Shown: piece by piece, positions 36,528-47,839 of the stretch
Layout of the letters: each line of letters begins with the position of its first letter
Position numbering within the stretch: position 1 is the first letter of the stretch
Assembly (NCBI GenBank): GCA_015680685.1
Contig: MNCI01030304.1
Location: 77,185-141,184 of the forward strand
Source: Gnetum montanum
Taxonomy: Eukaryota; Streptophyta; Gnetopsida; Gnetales; Gnetaceae
Reading direction: 5' to 3'
Length of the DNA stretch: 64,000 nt
The notes under the pieces: generated by a model
Told to the model about the DNA's origin: nothing
Databases searched by the model: none
The model's input: only the letters and a program-made list of their open reading frames with translations
Program-made: the position numbers and the translations under genes

Positions 36528-38000
36528 TTCTCCTACTCCTCTTAACCTATTTCATCAAGGTTCAAAGTAAAGAGGTTAAAAAAAATAAGTCAAAATTTCT
36601 TTGTCCTCCTATTTATTTTCATTTGATTAAAGTAAGTCATTCAAAAGGTATAGTTTTCCTTTGCCCATATCTTCATTCTAATCTTTAGGAATATTATGAA
36701 GGTTGGAATGTAGCTTCTTTGGTTTTCATTCCAAAGCTCAAATTTCTCATACACCTTTTGAAAAATACGAAAAATGTTGGTAACACATCATTCTTTATCA
36801 ACGTTAAAATTAGAAACTACACCATGTCATTTAGACTTAGAAAAATATAATAAAGACATAAAATTACTTATTCTCTCTTCTATTTTCTCATAAGAGATCT
36901 TTATTGTAAGGATATTTTAGGAGATTGCTTTCTTTTTTGAATAAATTTTCTCTTTCTTCAAGCTCTTCCCTTCTCAACAATTCTAGAGGTTCTTTTCAAA
37001 ATCCCCTCTTTCTCTACTTATGCATCTTCATTTATTTTCTTCTGAGGTTCTTCAATGCTTTCAAAAATTGGTGAGTCCACTTCTTCTCTAGTCTTTAACA
37101 CTAATGTTAAAGGACCATTTCCACCAATGATGTACATAGATATTAGACTTTCTAAGTGTTGGCAAAGTGGGAACCTAAAATCCATCTTAAAAGTAACATC
37201 TACTTGTTTCTCTCTAACTTTGGTAGACAAAGTTGTCATAGCTTTTATTAAGCCATAGTAGAACCTAAAATTGAGCCTTTTTCTCACTATATTTTTTTCC
37301 CTCTTCTTGTACTCATGGGATAGTTTTTCCATTTCTTCAACTATCTACTAATAAATCACTAATTCCCTATCAACTATTCTTTCTGAGAACATATCCCTCT
37401 ATAATTCATACAACCATCTAGGAACCAGCTCCTAGTTTTGACTAATCTTATTACAAAATAGCCTTTCAATGAATAAGGGAAATAACTTTTTTAAGTCCTC
37501 ATCCATCTTCTTATGTATTTTTATGGAATCCCTTTTTTTTATCCAACCTACTATTCCAAGATTAATAGTTCTATTGAATCATGATTTAAACTATCAATCT
37601 TTATTCTCCTCTCTAGGAAGCCTTTTCAGTACCTTAGTGTAGCCTAGTTCCAAGTAATGATGACTTGCTTCTAATAAACATGAGCCATAAATGTAGCTTT
37701 ATTTGATGAGTAGCTCTTTATTAAACCTACATATTCTGCTACACTAGGATAGGGATGCTTTAATCCTAAAGCACATATAATTTCTTCCCTATTAAAATAT
37801 ATGATACCCTTGCCTTCAAAAAATCATGTCTAAGTGCTTTGCACTTTATTGGTAGATCTAGCTTCAGATTATCTCATCACCCATGTGACGTCAAGGAATT
37901 TTATGTCATCTATGCTTATCTAAGTTACAAATAAGCATGTCAAACTATTTGTACAATTTTCTATCTAATCTTTTTGTCAATAAAAAATAAACAAAAAAAT
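36274..38000 (-). pseudogene. 5' part of the antisense cassette of F
   Basis: On minus, 37340-37960 reads FEGKGIIYFNREEIICALGL and then KKLFPLFIERLFCNKIS. This matches the YPLFRSHASPKLLS / YPLFRAWAFPKSLS landmark in the plant-mobile-domain-like exon of D and E. A 104-codon open stretch (37332-37018) continues it with basic, helical sequence ending acidic. Stops are frequent. I see no FCP1/NIF-like exon in this copy; it may have decayed, or F's cassette may never have had it. Confidence 0.55.
36448..36524 (+). repeat. (CTTT)n/(CT)n microsatellite
   Basis: A few CTTT units pass into about thirty CT units, ending at CTCTTAATTC. It lies about 175 bases from the D/F junction, within F's antisense region. 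Confidence 0.95.
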
Positions 38001-39110
38001 TATACTTACTTGTAGGTCCTAGGATAATTCTTGATCTCTTTAGCCAATCTACATTTTCTCCATGAACTTTATCTTTTCAAAATGTAACATTTTAAATCCC
38101 TTACATCATGTTCTTCATGTGAAAAACTCCAAAATCTACATTTTCTTAATATTCACAAGAACAATTAAAATTTTCAAGATGAAAAATTTTATACATGCAT
38201 ATTTTTACCCACTAAGTTTAAAACTTTAACTAGATTTACTTAAAAGTAGTTCAAATTTTCAGATTTCTTTACCCTAGTATCACAAATTTACTATTCACTA
38301 TAAAAATAATATAAAATCATAATTTCCCTTAAACTAAATTGCAAATCTACTAAAAGCCTTAGGTAACCAACATGTTTCCTATCTAGGATTCACAAATTCA
38401 AGAAAATTAACACATGCATGTAATTTCTAGCAAAAAATATAAGAAATTTCTTAAAGCCCTAAAAATTGAATTTATGACATGGGGTTTTTGATCTCCATAA
38501 TAAAATCAAAATAAAAAGCTTAAGTCTAAGCTTTAAAATAATGTAAATTAAAAATCCCTATCAAATCCATGTGCTAGCAAAATCTACTCAAATTTTGAGA
38601 AAATAGAAATAGTTGTTACGACAAACTAGATGAACAATGGTAAACTCTATAAAAATTTATTACTAGGATTGAAATGATGAATATTTAAGATCTAGAAGGA
38701 AGTGAGTAAGGCTAAGGTAGTTTTTGCAATTACTGGCTCCACCCCCTAACCCATGCTTGCTACTATTGCCACTTGCAATTTTTCTCTTGTTGTTTAATAT
38801 CACTATCATTGTTTGCTTTCCTTGCACATAATTTCTCAAAATTCTTAAATAAAAATGAAAGCTTTGGTACTAAGATTTTTTTTTTAGCTTATATTATTTA
38901 AGAAATGGCACATGCTCTAGTGGTTTTGAGGTGCATGATATTTTGATGTTAGTTTACTTAGATGCCTCATGTCATTTTTTCTCAAGATTCAAAAACTTGA
39001 TTTTCTTTTGTGATATTGTTCTAGGTGAACATGACTACTTGTCCAAACTTGCTATTTCAACGTTTAATCTTGAACCATCATAGAAGCCTAGTATGTTAAA
39101 CTCTAGATTT
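38001..39110. other. AT-rich spacer of F between cassette and RT
   Basis: No protein, LTR or repeat array could be recognised. The first exon of F's cassette could be hidden here. The 29-bp repeats that D and E have at this junction are not visible. Confidence 0.4.
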
Positions 39111-39129
39111 CTCTTTTATTAACTTAAAA

Positions 39130-40000
39130 CTAGGTTTAGCTCCTCGTATATCATCTTTAGACATTATAGAGGATGAACTCCTATCTTAATAAAACCTCTC
39201 TTTCCTTGGTTGAGAGCCTCTTTTAATGAACTATTACCTTATTGACTTACCTATACTACATCATAAGGATGAATAAAAAACTCTTCAGCTTAGTGCTCTT
39301 CTCTCCGAAGATATTTAGGAGGTCATCTTACTAACTTTACAAAAGAATTGAATTACTTTTTCTTTGGGATATAATAATATGCCTAGTCTAGATCCAAAGC
39401 TAGTACAACATAACATTATTTTGGAAGAATGTTCCAAATCTATTAAACATAAGATTATAAAAAATTGTTCATCTATAGCACTTACTATGAAATAAGAGAT
39501 CACTAAACTCTACAATGCTAGATTCATTCATCCTATCAACTTTGTTGATTGGGTTTCTACCATGGTTGTAGTTCCTAAGAAGAATAGTAATATTTGGATA
39601 TGCATTGACTTTCCCAGTCTTAATAAAGTCACTTTTAAGTATTATTTTCCTTTACCCAACACTGATAATCTTATAGACTCCATAATTGGCCATGCTCTGC
39701 TATCCTTCATGGATGGGTTTTTTAGTTATATCCAAATATAGATAAATCTAGAACACCAATAATATGCAAATTTCATGACTTCTTGGAAAATATTTTATTA
39801 CACTAAAATGTTGTTTAAACTCAAGAATATTAGTGCTACTTATTAACGGGCTATGACTTTCATCTTCAATGACATGATGTTCAAAATAGTTAATGACTAT
39901 GTTGATGATCTGATCATGAAATCTACCCTAGCAACTAACCATAGTCTAACTTAGATAAGTCTTAACTCATTATGTTAAGTTTAATTTACATTTTAATCCA
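39130..40000 (+). pseudogene. Reverse transcriptase of F
   Basis: Despite strong AT drift the reading follows D and E: LYNARFIHPINFVDWVSTMVV, ICIDFPSLNKVTFKYYFPLP, HALLSFMDGFFSYIQI, then MLFKLKNISATY. The active site at 39898-39909 is YVDD, intact. Stops occur at about 39740, 39760 and 39845, among others. The upstream linker (39130-39480) with HNIILEE matches the segment before RT in E. Confidence 0.8.
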
Positions 40001-41110
40001 TGAAATGCATCTTTTGTATTTTCATGGATAAGATGTTACGTTATCTTATATCTCGAGATGGTATGTCTATTGACCTTCATAAGGTTAAAACTATTCTAGA
40101 TTCCTTAAACTACCTAGAAACAGTTGAGATATATGCATTTTATAAGGTTATTTTAAATTGATTTGCCACTTCATTTTCGATCTTACTGATCATATTCATT
40201 TTTTGACTTAGCAAATCTACGTCTTTTATTTTGGATGAGATGTATTAAAAAACCTTTGAATCTATTAAATAAGTTTTAATCACTCTTTTTATTTTACATC
40301 CTACACAATTCAATTAATCTTTTTACCTATATTTTTTCAAATTTGACCATTCCATTTTTTCCATGTTTTTCCAAAGGTGAGAGGATGGATTTAATCTTTA
40401 CATATATTACATATGTCATTCTTTCTCAAATTATGAGACTAGATACTATAATATTTAAAAATCTTATCTAAGTCTTCTCTTCACTATTAAGAAGTAGGGG
40501 CATTACCAACTCAATGCTAAGATGTTTGTTATCTTCAAAGATAACATTCTTTATGTTATTTCTAATAATCCTTCTAACAATCATGGATTAGCTTATTAAA
40601 ATAATTTTTTCATTGAGTTTGACCATTACCTTCTATCTCAACACTCTATCAAACTTCAAGCCATAGCTGATCTTATCTCTTCTTCTAAATCAAATGATGC
40701 TATTTACAACTTACAGATTAATGTCAAGAATTCTGATGCTATCTTTTATTTTAATGAACCCCACACTTTCTTTGGTTCTAGCATAGCTTATTTCCTTAAT
40801 CTTTCTACTAAAAATGTCTTGTATTAGCCTTATAAGCTTAATTTCCCTTGCACTAATAACATAGTTGAATATGAGGCTCTAATACAAGGTCTCTTGCTAA
40901 CCTTATAAAATTAGGTCAATACTATTATGATTTATGAAACTCTCTACTTATCAGAAATCAATTTAATGGTAAATATGACTATAAGACTTCTCACTTACTT
41001 TCTTATTCAAAAATGGCTAAGGAACTGCTTATGTCCTTTTCTACTCATACCTTGAGCCAATTGTCATGCTCTAAAAACATGTTAGCTAATGCCTTAACAA
41101 CACTTATAGT
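40001..41110 (+). pseudogene. RNase H and second RNase H of F
   Basis: The first RNase H (about 40270-40690) is badly broken but keeps the FEFDHYLLSQHS-type end. The second, at 40735-41110, reads FYFNEPHTFFGSS (catalytic Asp to Asn, compare YFDGA in E) and FPCTNNIVEYEALIQGLL, close to FPCTNNVAEYEGLLRGLL in E. F therefore belongs to the same dual-RNase H group. Confidence 0.7.
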
Positions 41111-41394
41111 TCATGGTGACACTTTAGCCATGTGAGATTAACTCATACAATTAGATTTTGTTAACACTATTACGTAATTTCCCAATATATTGATTAAATT
41201 TGTCAACACAAACACTAAGAATTAATAATATGCTAACCATTAGGGAGACTCCTAGTTATCTCATATCTTATTTAAATGATTCTTTATGTAAACATAGTTA
41301 ATAATTTTGATTAGTGAATTATGATATTTTATATTAAGTTTCTTCTACAGGCATTCTTCTATGTTATCTTAGTCTTACAGAGTTTAAGATAGTC

Positions 41395-42430
41395 TTGATC
41401 AGGTTCACTTAGGAGTTTGTGGTGGACATGTAGGATCATAGTTCTTGATAGCTTTTATTATTTATTTAGAATATTCATGACCAACCTTAGCTAAAGAAGC
41501 TTAAAATTTAATCAAGACATAAGATACTTGCCAAATTCATGCATCACTTACCTATCTTTTCTCATAGAAACTCAACATGTCTTAAATCACATGACCCTTT
41601 CAAAAATGGGGTTTTAAGTATAATTGATGCTATTACCCCTCCTTCATCCATTGAGTACTAATTCATTTTAGTTGCTACAAAATATTTTACTATGTGGATA
41701 TAATATATTCTTTTGTATTCTACAAAGCCCAACTTCATTCTAGAATACATAATAACTTTCTTTGGTGTACCTCTCCAAATTATAACTAATAATGGATTTC
41801 ATTTTAAAAGTAAGGAAGTAGATAATTTTGACTCTATTCATCACATTATCCAATCATTTTTTCACCATATTACCCCCAGTCTAATGGTCAAGCCAAATCC
41901 ACTAATAAAAATATTATTTTCTTTCTTTGTACAATGGTTAATAGTACCCAACATAATTTGCACATACAACTATCTCATGCTCTATAAAACTACCATACCA
42001 CTTTTTATATAGCCATTAGCTATATCTCATACTCTCTAATCTATATTTCTAAGGAAATCTTACTTGTTGAGCTCTATATTCTGTCTCTCTATGTTACTCT
42101 TCATGATTGGTATCCAAATCAAGAAGAAAACCATAGGAGATGTATTGAGTTGGATCTTCTAGAGGAAGAATAATAAACTCTTCTTTAACATTTACATGAA
42201 TATCAATAAGATATTTGAAATCACCATTCCAAACATGTCTAAATTAGAGAGATTCGTAATTGTAATTTAGTTCTTTTCCATTTTCCAAACTTTAAATATA
42301 AGAAGCTTCCTTCCAATTGGTAGGAACCGTTTTTGGTGGTTGAATCTTTGCAAAATGGCACCTACATTTTTTCTAATATAAAAGAACATCAATTTCTAGA
42401 TGTCATCAAAAAGCTTCCTTAAACACTTCG
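41395..42430 (+). pseudogene. Integrase of F
   Basis: VHLGVCGGHVGS at about 41400-41435 is the zinc-binding landmark. The core is partly open at 41713-42012 (ILEYIITFFGVPLQIITNNGFHF, second Asp changed to Asn). The C-terminal GTYIF segment is at 42350-42370. Many stops. E begins at 42676, about 250 bases further on, in what should be F's 3' non-coding region. Confidence 0.7.
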
Positions 42431-43247
42431 ACATATAGCCAATTGGTTGTTTGAGACTAAATGTGTGTTCTCCCAACAAAAATTTTCTTTCTATTAGCTC
42501 TTTCATATCACAACGAGATATATACTATGCTAGTATAACATGTTTTCTCTAAAACCTATTTTATTTGCACTATTTCTCTTACTATCTCACTATCTATATC
42601 ATATTCTACTATTTTGCTAGTTATTTTCTTCATATTTCCTTATTATATCTATCCCATTCTACTTTATGTGCTCAATGAAACACCACTAATTTCAGCCTAA
42701 CACTTCGAAACAAGAACAAATCAAAGCCTTTTGAACTTTTGGGAGGCAAACATTTGACTAAGGCATGGAACTCATGTCAGGCTTGTCAAGCCAGGCTTGC
42801 TCATGCTAGGCTTGCCCTCGACGTGAGAAACTCCAATGACTTTAAGATCAAGTCAAAAATGGTTCAATCTGAGGATGCAAGTCACCCTCAAGGGCCACTA
42901 TTGTCCACTTCAAGTTTCAACATTCAGGAGTTTAGATTTCAGGCCAGATTGCATAAATTTTTGGGCCAGATTTTAGGTCATGCTGGCAGCATGAGTGCTG
43001 ATCACGCCCAACATGAAAAAACTCCAAGAGCCTTAAAACTAAGTCAAAATGGTCTAACTTCAAAGATGCAAGTCATCCTCAATGTCCATTGATGACTACT
43101 TCAAGTCCCAGCCTCTAGAATTCCAGAATTTAGGTCCAAAATCACAAATATTTTGTTACTCATGCTCAAGTCGCACTGATTTCACACTTAGCCCACACTG
43201 TCAACATTAGTCCAACGTGAGTTACCAAAAGTGGCTTAAATTAAGGC

Positions 43248-43252
43248 ACACC
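43248..43252. repeat. Left target-site duplication of G (ACACC)
   Basis: ACACC is repeated exactly at 46387-46391. In the uninterrupted 3' LTR the same place reads GGCACACCCAAG with one copy. Confidence 0.85.
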
Positions 43253-44652
43253 TGTTGGCGACCATTTGGGATGCGACCGCCAACGAGTGTCCTCGAACAG
43301 GATTTAGGTGCCTGCTGGTCCCTGGCAACACCAAGGCCCAGATACCTCCAAATAAACTCAGTAGTTAATGTGAGTATGTGTGTGTGCTGTTGCGGCGTGC
43401 GGTTGTGAGAAATGTAATGATTGCGTTGTGTGTAAACTACAAATGACTTACTTTAAAGAGATTCAGCCAACTTTGCCAAGTACTGTGAGTTCTTGAAAAT
43501 TTCCTATTTTGTTCAACTGCCTAGTCTACGCGGTCCTTATAATACCTACTTGTAACAAATAAAATTTTGCAAAAACATTTGAGCACAACTCCGCAATCTA
43601 CTCCTAATTTTCCCCAGAGAAAGAGATAGTTCCACAAGAAAACTAGAAATAGAGCAAGATTCGATGGAAATAAGCAGAAAAGAAAAGAAAGCAGATTTGT
43701 GTAGACCTCAAATATTTAAACAAGGTAAAATGACACGAGTAAACACTTCGCAATAAAGCTATCCCAAATTCAATATCTACGAATTGTTCAAACTTCCAAG
43801 GCTCAAACAAGCAATATCTTCAAGACAATCCTACTATGCTACCAAAAATTGCTGCGTAAACTACCACGTACGAGACTCCATTTTGACTAGATAATAGATG
43901 TCAACGATTGCATTCAAACAGAACCTTTAAAAGACTTGACAATTTCTGATTGAAATACCACGGGAATTCACTTTAAAGATAAAAAGAAGCTATTCTGGTC
44001 CCATCAAAATACCAAAGATTTTCTGAACCCTCTCGACTACTGAATTGTTCAACGGCGTGACTACAAACAGAGGCTCTCTTACAACAATCCCAATAGCAGT
44101 TCCCACACGTTGCACAATAACAAAATTTACTACTAAAATGCTCTCAAGGCTTTTAAACACAAGCGCTTCTATGGCAAAATTTTAATAGAAATTTCTATCG
44201 GGCAACAAGAACAGTAAGAGCAATCTAAAAATCCCAAAATTACTTGCCAAGGATGATACTATCTAAACCACTAGCTAAACAATTTAAAAAAAAAAACAAA
44301 AAATGAAATGCATAACTCACAGGAACATGAAAAAGAGGCTAAAATCTTTATTCTAGCAAGCCATCTTACAAGCAATCGTTCACAATTTCTTCTTTACAAA
44401 ATGCTCTTCTCCCAAGACTCAAAGTGTCTCCAAGTGAGAGCCCAAGTGATCCCAATGTCTTCTCAAAAGTGTGATGTATGAGACCCCAATTGTGATGATG
44501 TGAGAAGTGATGATCCCCCAATGTTCATCCCCCCCATATTTTTATAGGATTCAAAGGTAGGTAGGAAAGTTACAATTTCAAAAATATCCTAAAAATATCT
44601 CAAAAATATCTCACCTAACTTTTCTCCCAAGTAACCTGGCCAACCAATTAGG

Positions 44653-44702
44653 AGATTACTTGCCCAACAAGTTAGGAGGTTACTTGCCCAACAAGTTAGG
44701 TA
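44653..44702. repeat. Tandem repeat of about 25 bp in G
   Basis: Two nearly identical units of GGTTACTTGCCCAACAAGTTA type (first has GATTACTT) follow one another, preceded by a diverged third (CCAACCAATTAGG). Confidence 0.8.
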
Positions 44703-45030
44703 AGTTACAACAATTTTGGGTGGTTTCAACCACAAAAGAGATAAAAATGCTACATCTGACACGTGTCTTCATGATAATCCAAATTAAAATTAATTATAAA
44801 TATTATAGTTGTAACTATCATAGGAAGTCACAACTTCCATAGGAATAAAAGGGATAATAGTCAAATGTCTCCTTTTATAGGATGTTACACAAATCTCCCA
44901 TAATTGTCCTTTCCTCTTTAAATCATAAAAATATTTTATTTTCCTTTTCGTGATAGAGATAGTAACCATGGATTTGATATATGTATGCGTAACCGATGTT
45001 ATATCAGGGCCGATTCCATCTTCATCTTTT

Positions 45031-45240
45031 CTACACTTTGTCGACAGCGTTTTCATCTTCCGTCTTTGCAGGGGAACTAGGCAGTATTCTCTTCACAGTG
45101 GAAATAAATTCTTGAATAGAATCTTTTGACATTCGCTCTTCACAATCCTCAATTATCATATGAACTTCAACTGCTGTAGTAGGTCTAAGATTTAACTTGA
45201 AGCTTCTCTGTAAATCGCGTTTCGTCTGAAAATTATTTTC
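45031..45240 (-). pseudogene. Fragment of RNA polymerase III subunit RPC9 (CRCP/Rpb4-like) gene
   Basis: On minus, about 68 codons run to a natural stop at 45033-45031. LRPTTAVEVHMIIEDCEERM followed by IQEFISTVKRILP is the conserved C-terminal HRDC-like part of RPC9/CRCP, the Rpb4-type stalk subunit of RNA polymerase III, which pairs with RPC8 and takes part in initiation. The coding sequence is undamaged here. It is preceded on minus by TTTTCAG, possibly an intron acceptor, which would mean capture from genomic DNA. The N-terminal half is absent. The fragment has no promoter of its own that I can identify. Confidence 0.8.
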
Positions 45241-45289
45241 TACTTCGCCACGTCTTCCTTGTCCTCCACCCTCTGTTTTCCACTCACGC

Positions 45290-45660
45290 ACAGTATCCCG
45301 TGGCCAGATCTGGCAATCCCGCAGCCAGATGTGCCCGATCTGCGCAACATGCGGCCAGATCTAGCCACGGTTGAAGCCGTATCCGCACGCGCAACAACGG
45401 CCACTCTCTATCTTCTTCTGCAACCACTGTACTTCCGCCCGCCACTGGCCATCCGTCTTTCGCAGACGCACCGTCCTCCCCTGCAGATTCTATTGCGCCC
45501 ACAGGCGCTCGCACTGTCGCTCATGGCGCAATGGCCAGCACTCCAGATGGCACGCAAGCTGGCGCACCAACCGATGGACACAGCAGAGGCCAACACGTCT
45601 TCCACAGCGGCGCTCACGGCAGTTGTAGTAGCAGTAGCGGCAGCAAAATGATCTTCAGCA
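45290..45660. other. GC- and CpG-rich patch in G
   Basis: About 370 bases much richer in GC and CpG than anything else in the window, open in several frames on both strands, so frame openness says little. It contains repeated GGCCAGATCTGG-like palindromes (45301-45312, 45351-45363). It may be a captured promoter or 5' end of a host gene, perhaps that of the adjoining SEC fragment. Confidence 0.5.
45387..45387. other. Centre of CpG-rich patch, no protein assigned
   Basis: Translations on + are Ala/Leu/Pro-rich and on minus Ala/Gly/Arg-rich with no recognisable domain. I make no coding call in this patch. Confidence 0.3.
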
Positions 45661-45913
45661 CAGGCCCATCAGCGAGGATTTTAAGGGTTTTTTTAGTGAC
45701 ATTTTTCGGTTTGCGTTAATTGGAACCGCAGAAATACTACAAGCGTTCAACAACAGCAATGCTGTGAGGCTGTTTCAGATCTTCGACCAGGGATAGGAAT
45801 TTCAACTTGTGACGACTCTTGACCCAATTTAACTTCGGCAGTAGCATCCTCATGATCACATGCATTTTTCTCTCAATGTTGAGCCGAATCAGGAGCAGAA
45901 TCGTTAGCTTTTG

Positions 45914-46069
45914 GTAGCCGGTGACGCAAAAGATGATGCACTATTATCACTTGCACACCAAGAGTACAAAGCTGAAAATTTCAATAGAGCATTGGAACAT
46001 TGCAATGCTGTACATGACAAGAACCCACGGTGGACTGATAATCTTCTTCTTTTGCTCCATGATGTTTGA
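45914..46069 (+). pseudogene. Fragment of SECRET AGENT-type O-GlcNAc transferase gene (TPR part)
   Basis: About 51 codons read LAHQEYKAENFNRALEHCNA, then VHDKNPRWTDNLLLL. This is the first tetratricopeptide unit of plant O-GlcNAc transferase (SEC type), which modifies Ser/Thr of nuclear and cytoplasmic proteins. After NLLLL a short segment expected in the family is missing and the reading resumes at LHD, followed by a frameshift and stop. The piece is therefore a captured, deleted remnant. It lies on + within G, opposite in strand to the RPC9 piece. Confidence 0.75.
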
Positions 46070-46386
46070 TGACAGCCACTAATAATGCCTTGCCGTACCT
46101 GGGTTTTCTTGCAAGAAAACAAGTCACCTCCTATTACTATTACCACTGCAACCATACTCATTTGCAGCAAATCTGAAAGCTGCGATGAAGATCACCTTCC
46201 AATGGCTGAGGCAACGTAGTTAAGAATGTGCCTTGTTCTTCAATCAAGGACTACTAGAGTTTAAGCAACCCATAACCTTAAAGCCACATGTTTATTTTCA
46301 AATTTTCAACCATACATTCTTTTACAAGTTGTCTTTTTCTAGTATCTACTCTTTTTGTTCCATGAAATGGCCAAAATGTGCCAACA

Positions 46387-46391
46387 ACACC
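46387..46391. repeat. Right target-site duplication of G (ACACC)
   Basis: Exact copy of 43248-43252; E's LTR sequence resumes here (CAAGCTCAGTTTTCAACATG). Confidence 0.85.
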
Positions 46392-46966
46392 CAAGCTCAG
46401 TTTTCAACATGCAGATCACTCTCAGGGTCAACCATAGTCAGGAAATCATTGCACTTAAAGAACAGGCTTCAAAGAGCAAAAGTTGGTGTGAAATGTATCA
46501 TTTTCATCTTACTCATGCCCAAGTCATGTTGAGGTCACGTCGAGGTCACGCCAAGACAAAATAAACTCACATTGAAAGCTTTTGTGAAATAGAAATGCCT
46601 CAAACAACCACAAAACCATTCACATCAGCATCCTGTAGTAGTCAATTCATGGATCAAGAAGTTCCAAGCGAGCTGGAGTCAATTTCTCTTGTTGTACACT
46701 ATCATTTTTATTGTAAATTTTCACTATTTGTGAGCTTGTCAAGCTCTTACACTCCAAATTGTATCTACTTCTATGGGCATAAACTAGCTTGCATAAGTTA
46801 ATACACATTATAAGAAATGGTGCATCTGGTCAAGAACGTAGTCTACCTACGCACATCTAATTCACACGCAGCTATCCATCAAACACCTGTCACATGATCC
46901 ATTTTTCTCTCATTTCTAAGCCGTTGATTCCATCCATGAATTCCACACCCGAGCCTAACCAAACCT

Positions 46967-46974
46967 TATAAATA
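46967..46974 (+). promoter_or_regulatory. TATA box of the E 5' LTR
   Basis: TATAAATA in the context CCAAACCTTATAAATACC, about 540 bases before the LTR end. Confidence 0.7.
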
Positions 46975-47513
46975 CCTCATCCATTCACATAAATGGGATT
47001 GGCAATTTTGGAGGTTGACGTCTTTGGGAGCATTGACTAGCAACTTTGGATGCTCGGGCGCATGTGACTCCTAGCATCCAAGCACCTGTAAACACATCAC
47101 TTTGGGGCTTAGCGCTTGACTTACCTCCACACACATAACTACACTTTGACCGATGCACATCTTTATTAAGAAATACTATAAAATTCATTATTTCCTTCCA
47201 TTACATTATTTGCTCTATTTTAAATCTATTTTATGCTTGTATATATGCTTTGTTTACATTTCTTACATTACCATTTACATTCCGTACATCACCGTTTACA
47301 TTCCATAATGATAACCCTAGCACAAGCCATAGCTTACACTTGGGGAAGTCCTTGGTTGATTTGCGTGTAGACCATCCAAGGCACTCTACCTTTGTTTTTC
47401 TTTCTAGCTTTCCCTCACACAAAGAAGGGGTTAGCTATGTCTCTCCAGTAATCTTTCGGTGTTCATTTTTCCCTTCCAGCCTCACGTCGACGATTTCGAT
47501 CAGTACAGTAAAT

Positions 47514-47532
47514 TGGCGCTAGAAGGAGGGCC
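47514..47532 (+). promoter_or_regulatory. Primer-binding site of E
   Basis: TGGCGCTAGAAGGAGGGCC lies a few bases after the LTR end and differs by one base from D's site. The donor tRNA is not identified. Confidence 0.8.
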
Positions 47533-47839
47533 TGACTTGTTTACCGTCCCATCAAAATGTTGATCATGCTACTCATTAAACGTTGCATAGACCAAGTGTT
47601 AAAACTCAAGCCCACCCTGTTCTACTCATGCTAAATTAATTAGGCATACAACCTTGTAAAAAATCTTATGTTACACCCACCGCTTCAAAGCTCTACCATT
47701 AGAACCCAAACAGCGTACACATGCTACTTAAACAAGCCACTTCATAGAAAACCTACCAAGTAACGTTCCCACCACCACCATCGACCGATCACAGTGAGCT
47801 CCTCTCAATACTTGCAACTTGCATCTTGCCTGGCACATG

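Larger units (their letters stand above)
11850..42675 (+). mobile_element. Element F: old Tat-type element split by D and followed by E
   Basis: Two AT-rich segments, 11850-14357 and 36274-42675, make one element when D is removed: protease (+), antisense cassette (-), then RT, two RNase H domains and integrase (+). The junction falls inside the antisense cassette, and the divergence level is similar on both sides. Gag and the 5' LTR are missing on the left, where B sits. The 3' end lies beyond E, outside the window. It is the most decayed of the three related elements. Confidence 0.7.
43253..46386. mobile_element. Element G: 3.1-kb TG...CA insertion carrying host gene fragments
   Basis: It starts TGTTGGC and ends GCCAACA, a 7-bp inverted repeat, and is flanked by ACACC. 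The empty site is visible in E's 3' LTR near 63840. TG...CA ends with a 5-bp duplication are LTR-type, but I find no repeated LTR pair inside, so it may be a solo LTR or a non-autonomous element that has lost one. It carries an RPC9 fragment on minus, a SEC fragment on + and a GC-rich patch between them. 43253-44500 shows nothing recognisable. A TATAAAAATA on minus near 44545 could be its promoter, which would make its orientation minus. Confidence 0.8.
42676..47506 (+). repeat. 5' LTR of E, interrupted by G
   Basis: It begins TGAAACACCACTAATTTC, identical to the 3' LTR start at 63241. The two copies match until 43247, where G intervenes, and match again from 46387 to the window end. Without G and one copy of the duplication the LTR is about 1.69 kb, close to D's. 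The end near 47506 is set from the CA before the primer site and is approximate. Confidence 0.8.

Noticed and set aside
36398-36688. 96-codon frame with a long Ser-Leu repeat
   Set aside because: It is the translation of the CT microsatellite.
45259-45651. 130-codon + frame, and overlapping minus frames, in the GC-rich patch
   Set aside because: Several frames are open at once because the patch is GC-rich; compositions are low-complexity and nothing resembles a known protein.
47250-47522. 90-codon + frame near the end of E's 5' LTR
   Set aside because: Chance frame across the LTR end and primer site; repetitive Phe/Thr/Ser sequence without a domain.
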